From positions 62,001 to 126,000 of the forward strand of contig NCSJ02000060.1 in assembly GCA_002812745.2 (NCBI GenBank): DNA of 64,000 nt, written 5' to 3'. Below the pieces are notes generated by a model. That model did not search any database, had not been told where the DNA came from, and saw only the letters and a list, made by a program, of their open reading frames with translations. Position 1 is the first letter of the stretch. Each line of letters opens with the position of its first letter. The stretch comes from Scytalidium lignicola (Eukaryota; Ascomycota; Leotiomycetes). A program made the position numbers and the translations under genes. Below, one piece after another: positions 46,253 to 57,152 of this stretch.

Positions 46253-47994
46253 ATGGCTCTGGAAACTGTAGCTACTGAGATTCTATTGCTCATCTTCAAC
46301 CCATATGAGCTTTCATTCTGGCCATTTAATTCAGTAACACGGAGAAATTTGATTAACTGGCAACTTGTGTGCAGTATGGATAGGTCCTTCTCTTTTTTCC
46401 TTGTCACTTGCCCCTTATCTCACCCTGTATTTCTCCTCTTGTTTTTCTTCAATCCAGCATCTCCCTCTAGCGTCTAACTAAGTTGTGGTTGAGAGAGCAA
46501 GCTTTGAATTTGATTTCGATCTAACATATCACAGGACGTTGGAACAAGGTCCTTTCTGAACGTATAATCGTAAATGTGAACTCTAAGATACTCGGTGAAC
46601 TAGTTCAATACGCTACGAAAGACGTCGTACTTCGCGAACTGAAGAAGTTAGGAGAGTCGAAATTTGATCCAAACAGCATCTTCGTTACAGCAGCAATACG
46701 TGGATACGAGGATGTGGTACAACTTTTGATAGATAAGGGGGCAGATGTTGATGCTGAAGGTGTTGTCTCTAGAGGGAGGTGGAGGTTGAGGTGGAGGTGG
46801 AGATGGAGTGGTCCATCGACAGCAATTAGGGTCGCGTCTCTTTATGGGCATGTTCAGTTAGTGAAGCAACTGCTAAATGCTGGAGCTGATGTCGACAAGA
46901 GAGGGTGGGACGGAGCGTCACCGCTCCATTGCGCAGTTTGTAACGGGCATACGTCAGTAGTGCGCCTTCTCCTAGAGCACGGTGCAGATATGACAACCAA
47001 TGGCTTGCGGCGTAATATCGGTACACCTCTCTATGATGCAGCTTCTCGGGGATATCTAGGCATAGTAAAACTGCTACTAGATCGTGGGGCAGACATCGAA
47101 ATAGGAGTTGATCAGCATGAAACACCGCTGCAAGTGGCAATTAGGAACGGTCATAAAAGCATGGTAAAGGCACTAGTTGACAAAGGAGCAAATGTTAAGG
47201 TAAAATATTGGGGTAGAGACACAACATTACATCTGGCTATTAAATGTAAGAAGAAAGTCAAGGGTATAGTACAACTACTCTTGAAAAAGGGAGTAGATGC
47301 CAACGAGAGAGATGACCGTGGTTGGACTGCACTTCATTGGGCGACATCTTTAGGGTGGAAAGGAGTAGTGCGTCTCCTAATTAGGAAAGAAAACGTGGAA
47401 AAGAATTGCCAAGCCAGCTGGGACAGACGTACGCCATTGCACTTAGCAGCTGCCGAAAGCAATCCAACGCTCGTAAAGCTGCTGGTAGAAAGCGGGGCAG
47501 ATGTTGACATATGTGACAGAATGGGTTGGACAGCCTTGCATGCTGCAACTGATAAATGCTGCAAGCAAACTGTACGGATCCTTCTCCGGAATAGTGCAAA
47601 AATCAATGCTAAGGGCGCTCATGGCGAAACTGCGCTACACATTGCAGCGTATCATGGGCACACAGCATTAGTGTTGCTCTTGCTAGACTATGGGGCAGAT
47701 ATCGAGGCAGGGATGGAAGCAGATATCGAAGCAGGGATGGAAGAGCGAGCGTTCAAGGAGTTAGGTTTCAAGCTGCGAAAAAATGCTATCCGACGTGGAG
47801 TAAAGAAACAAGTAAAATGGACGGCTCTCGATATTGCTAATGCAAAACGGTACATGGGAGCAACACAATTACTACGAGAGAAGGCTGGTTATGTGTATCC
47901 AGAAATACTATCAAACAGACAGCATTCATCTACGTCTCCGGAAACAGGTATCATGGACGAACATCTTGAAGGACTGGAAAGATTGTTTATATAG
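46253..47994 (+). CDS. F-box / ankyrin-repeat protein
   Basis: Exons 46253..46373 and 46535..47994 (161-nt intron, phase 1) give 526 aa. The exon join restores an F-box-like N-terminus: LETVATEILLLIF...RRNLINWQLVC|RRWNKVLSERIIVN, suggesting an SCF adaptor. About ten ankyrin repeats follow from residue 90, for example EDVVQLLIDKGADVDAEG, GASPLHCAVCNGHTSVVRLL, LYDAASRGYLGIVKLLLDRG, GWTALHWATSLGWKGVVRLL and GETALHIAAYHGHTALVLLL. The second repeat holds a low-complexity Arg/Trp insert (RGRWRLRWRWRWSG) from a GGAGGT-rich tract. A near-exact 24-nt tandem duplication (47695-47742) extends the last repeat by eight residues. Fungal F-box/ANK genes are rapidly evolving and the target is unknown. Confidence 0.85.
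47695..47742 (+). repeat. 24-nt in-frame tandem duplication in the ankyrin gene
   Basis: Two copies of GCAGATATCGAGGCAGGGAT(GGAA) differ at one base (G to A) and duplicate eight residues (ADIEAGME). Confidence 0.85.
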
Positions 47995-49051
47995 ATAAAC
48001 TGTATATTCTGATCTTCTAGCATTCCTAAATGAGGGTGATTGTAGCTCAGCTTCGATGGTTGAGGTAGGAGCAGATAGACGTGTGCAAACGGTCATTGTG
48101 CTGTGAAACTGGCAGAGGCATTGACTATTGTGGAGGAATAGAATCGAAAGATGAACAACATTGAAAATTGATTCCTCAACTGAGACTAGGTTTAGAGAAG
48201 GTGGATGATATTTGTAAATAAGAATTAGATAAGGGGTTTTAATGGTGTCGGAGACTCAAGCCTAGGGTTAGAGAATAATGAGATGTAGAGCAAAAGGAAT
48301 TATTAAGAGGAACAAGGTTATTTTAGGTGATTAATAGGCTTGAACATTCTAGTTGAAAACAGGAAATACTGGTATATAAGGAAGAACGAGAGTGAGGAGC
48401 GAGATTAAAATGAGCTTTCTGATTCCAGCCAGACAAGCTCTAAAACAGAGAGGTCAGGCGAAGCTCATAAGGTTTCAATCTAGGGACCTCCTAGAAATTG
48501 GTAGACAAGTTGTATGGCGCGGCGAGAATAGAAAACGCCATCATGCCTGGGTTCGGGCTTACCAAATTCTCCTTTCTATCACTCATAAAGTATGCCACCA
48601 GATATAGATGCGTCATTGTATGAGCGAAAACAAATAACGGAATAATCTCATCTAGAAGGGAGTGCAGAGAAGCCCATGTAGAGCCTTTCTCGCTCTTCCT
48701 AGAGGGAAATTGCGTACTTTGGATCCCTGAGCAAAAATATGGTGGCGAGATTGTATATTCTTCATAGGTGTGTAAGGAAGTTGAAGCTTCTAGCCGTGGC
48801 TAGCCTTGCCGTTTAAGTCACGTCCCTAGCCACCCAGTTTGTAAAAGTCATGTGATTACTGACGACGCTGAGGTACGTCATCCCCAGGCAGAAGCAAGGC
48901 AGCATGGCTTGTGTTGCATAAATCAACAGACTAGATTCACTTGATGCTGGTTATAAAAGGAGCCAAAGATTCCATATCAATAGCTAGAACAAACCTTACA
49001 AAAATTTCAAAATTTCAAAGTATAGTCTTCAGTACTCACCCGAAATCCAAG
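47995..49051. other. intergenic, 1.06 kb
   Basis: AT-rich. The ORF at 48392-48607 (MSFLIPARQALKQRGQAKLI...) has no family content. ATGTGATTACTGACG (48850-48864) resembles the repeat pair in the 12-14 kb island. Confidence 0.5.
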
Positions 49052-49411
49052 ATGCCTCTCATTGTTCCAGGAATCAATTCAAAGGGCGGCGACGCAAAGA
49101 CCGACGAATGGAGAAATAAGCTTGTTGGAAAGAAGCTTGGAGAGAGTTCTGATGCTACAGTTAGTTTTATTACTTCTGAAAAATATAATCTCAAAAAGTC
49201 CTAACATTTAGCAGACCTTCGCAAGAGCAGAATTGCCTAAAGAGACCAGGGTTATCCAGCCCGGAGAGATGGTTACCAAGGACTTCAACCCAAATCGGTA
49301 TGTTGAGTTAGCACATCAATTGAGCTGAAGTAATATAACTAACCCTTGTTTCATAGCATGAATGTCCATCTTTCTGAGGATGGAACAGTCGCCCACGTTG
49401 ATCACCAATAA
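49052..49411 (+). CDS. small protease inhibitor of the I78 family
   Basis: Three exons (49052..49159, 49215..49297, 49357..49411) give 81 aa. The pattern of inhibitor I78 proteins is clear: WRNKLVGKKLGESSDATTFA in the first half, then RAELPKETRVIQPGEMVTKD and FNPNRMNVHLSEDGTVAHVD at the end. Family members such as Aspergillus elastase inhibitor AFUEI block serine proteases. There is no signal peptide, so a cytosolic or unconventionally exported product is likely. Donors are GTTAGT (weak) and GTATGT. The short length and three exons make it easy to miss in automatic annotation. Confidence 0.9.
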
Positions 49412-49760
49412 GGATGTAGAGAGACCATGTAGAGTCCTGGTGGCTGGACAAGTGTAGGAAGTATTCTTGTACACACCTTAGGGACCTTGATATTCAAGAA
49501 ATGTCTTATTAGAGAATAATATTAGTCTTCTACTTAATCTAGAATATTGCTATTCTCGTGAATGAAAGGCCCCACGTGATGCTTGCCCCTCTCAACCCCT
49601 CCAAAACTGCATAGTTGGTCTAAAAGTCTACCCGAATCGCGGGGCAATGCATGGCCCATCACCTTTTGACGGCGGGGTTCTCGATTTCTGGAATAACTTC
49701 AAGACCTCCCCATACACCAAGGACAGAAAAGCCTGTCTGAATTAAAAATAAAATTTCAAG
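49412..49760. other. intergenic
   Basis: A 349-nt spacer with nothing to name beyond a likely TMA20 promoter. Confidence 0.5.
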
Positions 49761-50587
49761 ATGTTTAAGAAAGAGTAAAATGACAAAACATTCCTTTTGC
49801 AATTCAAGAAAGAGACGCGTTAAGCTAATGGATNAAAAAAATTTCAGTATATCCCCGGGCTCAAAATCGAAAGTAAAATCCTCCGTCCAAAGAGCGATAC
49901 GAACACAAGTAGTCCAGACATATCCGCTTCTAGCACCACATATCGATGAGATCATACCAAAAAAGGAGCAATTGGATGCTATGAAAATGTCAGTTTCCAC
50001 ACATTATATCTGGGGTTCAATAAATTCCCCTTCCACATGCATGCACACAACTTTGTTATCAATTGGAGGATATTGTATAGACTTTTGTTGGATATAAGGA
50101 CATGGCTAACAAGATAACCTTTTTCTTCTTCTTCAGACCAGATAGAGTCACTCTATACCTCACTGGCTCAACGCCCCTCTTCTACCAACACATGACCGAC
50201 GTCCTCCTTCCTCATCTCCGACTCGTCCACCGCTTTCCTTCCTGTTTCCCTAGCATACGCATTGATCGTGGTGCAATCCGCTTCGTTCTCTCTGGAGCCA
50301 CACTCATGGCACCAGGTTTGACATCAGCTGGTGGTCGTTTACCAAATGGGAATGCCGATGAGACGGATAAATACGGCACTGAAGGTGCTAATGGCGAAGG
50401 ATGGTACGGTGGTAGGGAACTGGAGGCAAAGGAGCCGGTTATAATTTGTGCAGAGGGTAAGGTGGAGGCTTGTGCTGTTGGACTGTTATCGATCGGGACG
50501 AAAGAGGTGAAGGAGGTTGGTAAGGGTCCTGTGGTTGAGGAAGCACATTATCTGGGGGATGGGTTGTGGAAGCTTAGTACGGAGTGA
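49761..50587 (+). CDS. TMA20: translation machinery-associated protein 20 (MCTS1 homologue, PUA domain)
   Basis: MCT-1/Tma20, partner of Tma22 (DENR) in ribosome recycling and reinitiation. Exons 49761..49774 (14 nt), 49848..49988 and 50137..50587 give 201 aa. The tiny first exon supplies MFKK, the invariant family start, joining DISPGSKSKVKSSVQRAIRT. The N-terminal domain has YPLLAPHIDEIIPKKEQLDA; the PUA part has PDRVTLYLTGSTPLFYQHMT, then FPSIRIDRGAIRFVLSGATL and MAPGLTSAGGRLPNG. The C-terminus is family-typical (VVEEAHYLGDGLWKL). An insert (NADETDKYGTEGANGEGWYG) enlarges the PUA domain. Intron 1 contains an N beside a run of A (49834); intron 2 uses a weak GTCAGT donor. Confidence 0.93.
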
Positions 50588-51291
50588 TAGGGAAGAAGTT
50601 GGAAAAGACTGGAGACAGAGCGAGCGTGCTTTGAATACAACCTATGAAACCAACTGAATATTTGATGGCTGATGGTTTGGGAACCTTGGATTGCAACAAG
50701 ATATCTTGGATCTTGTTTAGGGACCTTATGATGACGTTATGATTGGGATGGGGGTGATGCCAAAGTACAAATCGTTCAAGATCCTATTTTAAATTATATA
50801 CATTTCACAAGTGGTGTAGTTTCAGTATATATTAGATAGTCAAGTTGGCCTGTACTACCTTTGTTCTCACTGCTGTAATGTTCTTTGAGAGAGTTGAGTG
50901 GTTCCATTTCAGATTTCTATTATGACAGAATTTCCACGCCCAAGAACAACCAGTTCTGTTCTAGGTATTCATTTTGAACATGTGCGATAAATTTGCGGAA
51001 CATATCTGTATAAAAAAACAAGACCTTGTAGAAGAAAAGTAGGATGGTGGAGTTGAACAGGAGATTAGACAACATTTTTTGTGCAATAAAGGAGCCATTT
51101 TGCTGTAAAGCTGTAGAATGAATAGCACAGTGTAGAAGCTAGTGTTGTGTGTTTTGATGTATAAGACTNAAAAAGTGAATTTCCTATAACAGACGCGTAT
51201 CTGACAACACGTCGACGACAGAACGAAAGCGAACACCATCAAGATAGCGACACAAACCTGTATCAAGTCACTAACGCAACCCTTATTAAGG
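50588..51291. other. intergenic, 0.7 kb
   Basis: AT-rich spacer with an N at 51169. No gene is seen. Confidence 0.55.
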
Positions 51292-53226
51292 ATGAAACAA
51301 AAAAATCACGACGCTATGGCGTTGGTGTATTCTGAGCTCAAGGCTGGCTTGGATCGTTTATCTAACACGAGTCCTAATGTCGATCTCCCTGATCCATATG
51401 CTTTCCCATCTCTTGTTGAACCTAACCCGCTCCAGCAAATATTCGAGCCTTCAGACTCCTCTCTATCAGAAATGGCGAGCCCCGTTGTTCGCACCTTGAA
51501 TTTTGGTGAGGCCATTGCGAAGATTCGTATGACCATCCAAGTCCTAGTTCAGGGAAATAGTTTTATTAGACCTCAGCTTCAGGTCTCAGCGGCTACCTAT
51601 GGCCCAGTCGGAGCACTGCTCACCGTGTCAGATGTTCTGAGATTGACGAGGGCAACGCAGCTTGGCCAAGTCACAGCTTGGTTGCAGACGCAACTAGACC
51701 ACTATACCGAGAGCAAGAATAAGAGGAAGCTACTAGTCAAGTCCATTGAGATTAGAATTGGCTCCCGAGCATTCACACGTGGATTCCCAAGCATTGATGG
51801 AGATCTCGTCGCGCCTGACAAATTGTTATATGATGCAGATGATGTTAGGTGGGACTGCAGCAATGTTCTCAGGGTGCAGTACTGGAATGCCTTTAGGGAT
51901 TTACTCCTTATTGGTGCCAATGCTGTCGCAGAGAAGCCAGTCATCAAAGTCAGGACAATTCGTCAACGACGTGTTCAATTTTCCACTGGATCCATTCAAC
52001 AGCCAGAAGGAAGCAAAACAGAACAACAAGCCGAAGCCCCTAATATAACACCAGCCATGAATGCTGGTAAAACCAAGTCCAATACAACAGGCGGATATCA
52101 GCTGCGAGGCTCAGCCCCTGACTTCAGCATCAGAAAAGAACCGGATCAGAGCATCAAAGCTCCAAACAATACGAAGCTTGACGATGCAACCTCCATTGAG
52201 AGTCTACTCCATAAGCTAGGTGTCGGTGACGGCAAGAAGAATGGAGCCGCCACCGATCCAAGAATTAAACCTGGCTGGGACAATCCTCTTCCTAGGTTCG
52301 GACAGTCATTGCGCAATATTACCGACTCTGCAAATGGAATGGGTGCTAATAACATGTACAGCATTTGGAGTAATCCAAGAGAGGACGGTTTAATGCACCA
52401 AACATCCAGCCAGACTCAACCCCCCATTAGCTCAGGTCCTCTGCCTTCATTGGGTCCCCAAGCACAGGGTTTCAATGAAGCTGTTGATATAGACAATTTC
52501 AGCAACAGAAGTTTCGCAAATGTTGATATTAGAGGTGATGCAGAAGCAAGCAATGGTAATACCAACTGGATAGAGGAGTCAGGAGGAGATAAAGCTGAGA
52601 AAATTGCTCAATACTGGGAACAACTCGAGGCAGCCATTGGATTCAGCTCGGAAGATGATGAGATGTTCTTTCCAGATCCATCACCAAAACCAAAATCAAA
52701 ATCAAAAGAGGTACTTCGGCCAGTGCCGGCAGTAAACCCAAAACAAAAGCTCCAACCGCGTTCAGTTTCTGCAACTCGTCTGAGCAAGAAGACTCCTGGA
52801 GCTCTTCTAAGAAATGAAGCTTTGAGTCATGACAGGGGAAGAAGTACTGGAGCAGCTCTCAATTCTTCGTCTCGTGAAGCACTTCAAGGTCCAAATTTGG
52901 GCTTCCAAAGGTCAAGACTTAGTGGTCCAGCCTTCAACAACTCGCCATTATATATCCAGCACTTGCAACGGGATGAAGCTAGAAGCATATCCCCTCACAT
53001 ACCAGGGGGAAGTTACACACCAGGTTCATATGGAAACTTCCAGAGCATGCAACAGCGAACATTCTCTCCGCAACCACTACAGGGTATGGGCTACATGGAT
53101 GATAGCTATGGCGAGCATCTCCAGCACATGCAATACGGAAGAGAAAGGCCTAACACTCAAGATGCCTCTTGGACAAACTTCATGAACTACATGAGTTCGT
53201 CTAATAATTTATATCGAGGGCATTGA
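51292..53226 (+). CDS. hypothetical protein, 644 aa
   Basis: A single-exon protein I do not recognise. Residues 35-225 look folded and conserved-like: VRTLNFGEAIAKIRMTIQVL, FIRPQLQVSAATYGPVGALL, LRLTRATQLGQVTAWLQTQL, LLVKSIEIRIGSRAFTRGF and VLRVQYWNAFRDLLLIGANA. The remaining 400 residues are polar, Ser/Asn/Gln/Pro-rich and disordered, with acidic EQLEAAIGFSSEDDEMFFPD and a Lys/Pro linker, and the last 100 are Gln/Tyr/Met-rich. No TM, signal peptide or zinc motif is seen. An alternative in-frame ATG at 51316 is possible. The composition suggests a regulatory or RNA-associated factor, but this is only inference. Confidence 0.75.
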   Translation: MKQKNHDAMALVYSELKAGLDRLSNTSPNVDLPDPYAFPSLVEPNPLQQIFEPSDSSLSEMASPVVRTLNFGEAIAKIRMTIQVLVQGNSFIRPQLQVSAATYGPVGALLTVSDVLRLTRATQLGQVTAWLQTQLDHYTESKNKRKLLVKSIEIRIGSRAFTRGFPSIDGDLVAPDKLLYDADDVRWDCSNVLRVQYWNAFRDLLLIGANAVAEKPVIKVRTIRQRRVQFSTGSIQQPEGSKTEQQAEAPNITPAMNAGKTKSNTTGGYQLRGSAPDFSIRKEPDQSIKAPNNTKLDDATSIESLLHKLGVGDGKKNGAATDPRIKPGWDNPLPRFGQSLRNITDSANGMGANNMYSIWSNPREDGLMHQTSSQTQPPISSGPLPSLGPQAQGFNEAVDIDNFSNRSFANVDIRGDAEASNGNTNWIEESGGDKAEKIAQYWEQLEAAIGFSSEDDEMFFPDPSPKPKSKSKEVLRPVPAVNPKQKLQPRSVSATRLSKKTPGALLRNEALSHDRGRSTGAALNSSSREALQGPNLGFQRSRLSGPAFNNSPLYIQHLQRDEARSISPHIPGGSYTPGSYGNFQSMQQRTFSPQPLQGMGYMDDSYGEHLQHMQYGRERPNTQDASWTNFMNYMSSSNNLYRGH

Positions 53227-53416
53227 AACATTTTTCATGATGAAAGATTTTCCTAACTTTGTGGCCTGGTATCTTTGTACACCGAGGCTGTAAGGAAAAT
53301 GATAGTATACACAGTATACGGCACGATTCCTTTCCTTTTCTTTCCAGAATCCATGATCACACTCTTGTTGGAATATTCCACTTTTCTTTTTTTNTCTCTC
53401 TCTCTTAGTCTAATCA

Positions 53417-53462
53417 TCTCTAGACACAGCCTCATCTCTAGAATGGGGGCTGTGTCTAGAGA
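53417..53462. repeat. perfect inverted repeat (15-bp arms)
   Basis: TCTCTAGACACAGCC (53417-53431) and GGCTGTGTCTAGAGA (53448-53462) are reverse complements with a 16-nt loop, 190 nt past a stop codon. This may be an RNA hairpin in the 3' UTR or a miniature element end. Confidence 0.7.
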
Positions 53463-53985
53463 AGACCTGTCATGTCAGAAACGGGTCTGCACCTGCGGTA
53501 GACTCGGAAACCACCAAGAATACAGCAAAATGTAAAGTAAGCAATTATAAACTTTCTCCCAATGATTATGTGAGTTTGTGTCAACATTTAACTCGTAAAG
53601 AGAGATCCAATCAGTCTCCAGGTTTCGAGGCCACTTGCGGTGAGCTTGGAATCCTTTTTTGATATCTAACTTGGCTGCTTGGAAATGCAAGTCCGCCATT
53701 CCGCATTAATCTGAGATTGCATAAACATTCCAGCATTCCACGTCAGACCAGAAACCGGTGGTCTCCGATATTTCCACAAAAATATCCTGGTGGTCTCATG
53801 CAAGCTGACCGAAGATCGAATTGGAAGAAGATAACTTGCAGAAAGCTGAGAAGATAATCTTGTACTTGTGGTTGAAAGTGGATGAAAGTCCCGAATTGCT
53901 TCGGTAGGGAGTAGCGAGAAGCGAAGAATGCCCTGTTGTTTGTGGTGTGCCTGAGCCGCCGCCCGGCTTCTTAGCGAGGCGTCGG

Positions 53986-53999
53986 GCCCACTCGTGGGC
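53986..53999. repeat. short hairpin in GC-rich block
   Basis: GCCCAC TC GTGGGC lies in a GC-rich patch that differs from its surroundings. Confidence 0.5.
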
Positions 54000-54708
54000 T
54001 GTAGGGCTCCACTAGCCTGCTTGCGTAGCGGGGGCGTAGGTAGCATCCCACGCCATCTCACTGTATCAACACCCCACCCCCCTTTACTCTCCCACATCCA
54101 GTAACTTGCACGACTTGTCCCCGTATCATATCCACTCGTGCTCCTCAGGACACCCACTACTCTGCACGCAACAACAGAATAGTATCCAATCTACACAGGT
54201 ATTGGATTTGTCCGGGTTTTAGGTTCTTGGCAAACGTGAAAACACCGGCCCTTGCATGTGATTGTGATTGAGGAACATCATTGCAATGTTAGGGTGTAAC
54301 GCTGGCGGCTGGATAACTGTATGTTGGGACCAAAAAAAATCCACATTATGACCCGCAATAATAAATGGGTCGAGGACGCATCAATATTTTGTTTATCGTG
54401 TTTATCGACCAGCAAGCACATCGTATTTAGGAAGGACTCTCAGCTCTCAGACTCCGTACAGTAGTACGGTATAGGCAGTCCTGTAATACCTTGTATTGCT
54501 TCTGTGTCAGAGATGCCTAAATTGGAAGGGAATCCAGGTATTGAATACTCCTAACTGCTATGATCGACACCACAATATATGAAATCCGTAACTTTTCATT
54601 TCGTCCCAAGCCCAATTCAAACCTCTCCGTTACACAGCACAGTACTGTGTACACGTATGGAGACACCGCTCTTCTCTTTACTGTACTATCCTAGCATTAT
54701 TGCTGGCA

Positions 54709-55781
54709 TCACAAAGTTGGTATCCCGCTGCTCTCCTCCGGCCAGACGTCATACCCGAATGTATCCTTCATGTTGACGAACCTTGTTCGCCGGCCCGCAG
54801 CAACGGTATTGACAGTCTCGAAATCTTCATCCGGTAACTCAATCAGCTTCGCATTGCTGCGGATTCTCTCCGGGTTACTGCTTTTCGGCAGCACCGCATA
54901 GCCCCGTCGAATCCCCCATGCGATCAAAACTTGTGCCAGAGTAACCCCAAGCTTGTTCGCAACAGCGATCAAGTCTGGGTTTGTGGCTACTTTCTCCCCA
55001 GTACTGGGTACTTGGTCTTGAGATCCCAGAGGTGAGTATGCAACGGGGAGGATGTGGTGCGAGGTACAGTAGTGTATTATCTCGGGCTGGGGATGAAAGG
55101 GATGAATTTCGATTTGGTTCATTGCTGGAGGGATGCTGCAACGCAGGAGAAGATCTTGGAGACCAGCAATGGTGAAGTTGCTGACGCCGATGGAACGCGT
55201 AAGTTTGGCCTGGTATAGACGCTCCATGGCTTGCCAGGTTGGCAATGGATCCTTGGTCAATTCATGGTTTATTATATACTGTACAGTTAACTACGTTAGT
55301 GGCTTTGAAGCTATCTAGCAGCGGCAGGAAAGTAATAGCATACCTTTCCGTCTGCTCCTAGCTTCACCTGGTAATCTTCAGTCCTCTCGGAGGCAATGGG
55401 CCAATGTATTAATAACGCATCCACGAAGTCGAGCTGTAGCTTTCTCAAGCTGTCCTTCAAGCTCCACTCTACGTCCTCCGGGGTGTGTAGATGATTCCAA
55501 ACTTTGGTGGTCACGAATATATCCTTTCTCTTCACACTTGAATTCTGGAATAAGAAGTCCTTGATGGCGCTTCCTACCTCCTCCTCATTCAGGTAGAACC
55601 AGGCGCAATCCAGGTGCCTGTAACCAGCCTCCAGGGCACATATCACCGCTCGGTATGTTTCTCCCGACTGGCCTTGGCTGGCAAATGTTCCAAAACCCAG
55701 TGCTGGTACCTTGACACCGTTGTTCAGGTCGAGCAGGGGACCGGTCACTGCGGGAGCTATTTTGTTTGTTGATGATGCCAT
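54709..55781 (-). CDS. aldo/keto reductase (AKR)
   Basis: NADPH-dependent aldo/keto reductase of the glycerol-dehydrogenase/xylose-reductase type. Minus-strand exons 55781..55344 and 55278..54709 (65-nt intron, phase 0) give 335 aa. The tetrad is visible: Asp and Tyr in YRHLDCAWFYLNEEEVGSAI, Lys in FVTTKVWN, His in ALLIHWP. The splice joins LGADGK|YIINHELTKDPLPTW, a usual fungal AKR segment. SIGVSNFTIAGLQDLL and VAYSPLGSQDQ follow, and the cofactor-binding tail is VLPKSSNPERIRSNAKL. The N-terminus LLDLNNGVKVPALGFGTFAS is standard. The substrate is unknown. The intron acceptor overlaps a TACTGTACA motif (55277-55285). Confidence 0.92.
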
Positions 55782-57152
55782 GTTTGGATGTGATTTGGAG
55801 AAAATGGGAGATGGTATAGTAGAAAATTGAAAGCAGAAGATAAAAAAGAATAGGCTAGAGACTTGTCAGAGAAAATGCGGTGTGGCCAAGCAGCTACTGT
55901 ATGAACAACTGTACTGGGTACCTTGGGGGGGGGGGGAATCCCTAATTGTGAAAAGCCGGAAGGTTTGTCTACAGAGTTTGCAGAAGCCTAAATCCTTTGT
56001 CCTCCTGCTCCAAGCCAATGACAGCGTCGCTTCGTATACGTTCTCTTCGTTCACGCCTCTAGGTAGTTCCTAGTATTGACTTCGCAGTAGGATCTTGAAA
56101 CAAACGACTCGCGATCTTGACTCGATGATGATCGATGATGATGCTGAAAATGACGTTGCAGGCCCCTCTCTCTGCTAGTTCGGTTGGTTCCACTAAAACG
56201 GTACGTATCTTTTCTCGCCTTTGCACGCCTTTATCCCCTTGTAGCGGTACAGGCGTAATTGACTGGGCGCTGGTACCTTGAGGCCCACCTTTTTAGTGGT
56301 AACGAGATCGAGATCGCCGCCCGTAGTGATCTTACGTAGTTGCCCTTCCGAGCCAACCTTAACTACTGGGCACCTCAAAACGACTCCAAGTTTTCCCAAC
56401 GTCCCATACGTCCCTATCTGCCGAACAGGAACGACATTGAAGAGATTTCTCTGGGCAAAAACCCTATATGCATGCTGGTGGCTCAAGATATGTACTTCAG
56501 TCCACTTTTTCTTGTTATCTCAGACCCGCTGGTATCCTCTTTTCTGCTTCGTATTGTTTCATGTTCCTGAGTGATCGAGAAATTCCCTAGCCATCTTGGT
56601 TGCATGGCACGCATGGCTAGAGTAGGATTGGCTCCTTCTCTGGCTGGAGAGTTCCGCCATCAACGTCATCTCCGGGACCAGAGGAGCCATGGAACCACTT
56701 CGCCTTGCAGAACTGGACGGTACAGTACGCTATCCGCCATGGCAAACGGTTCTCTCGGGATGGACCACGCGTGAGATAAGCTCCCAGGCTCCGCAGCAAT
56801 TGCTCTTTATGCCATCTTGGGTCTAAGTTTGCCCAAGAGCCGCTCACCGGTCTTCTACTCCGACTTCCTCCTTACACCGGTGCTGGAAAATACCCTGAGN
56901 AAAAAAAGCTGTTCTTCCCAAATTTTCACTAGCGGCGTCATGACTGAGCAATCTCCTGACTGATATATACGGCCGGAGTCCCTGAGTTTCCTTTCTTATC
57001 TTTCATTTTTCAATTACTGAACACTGGCTGGTTTCCATCTGATCAAGGAAATCTCCATCTCTTAAATCTCTTTGACTTCTCCATATATTGATACCCAGAT
57101 TTACCTTGAATCCTTGCCGATCTTAAGAGCTCTTATCACCCATTATCTCGCA
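55782..57152. other. intergenic: divergent promoter region
   Basis: A 1.37-kb spacer with a G run (55925-55936), GTACAGTAC (56720-56728) and an N at 56900. The last 200 nt are CT-rich leader for the HAD gene. Confidence 0.55.

Larger units (their letters stand above)
53227..54708. other. intergenic, 1.5 kb, convergent
   Basis: Holds a perfect hairpin (53417-53462), a GC-rich block (53945-54060) with its own small hairpin, and clustered GTACAGTA/CACAGTACTGTG/TACTGTAC motifs at 54456-54686. The minus ORF at 53666-54157 has no family content. Confidence 0.55.

Noticed and set aside
48400..48610. tRNA-like B-box (GGTTTCAATC) near 48471
   Set aside because: No cloverleaf could be folded around it.
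53666..54157. 163-codon minus-strand ORF
   Set aside because: Open frame arises mainly from the GC-rich block; no recognisable domain.
57072..57152. 27-residue N-terminal extension of the HAD protein
   Set aside because: It would start at TTG; the ATG at 57153 is the first proper start.
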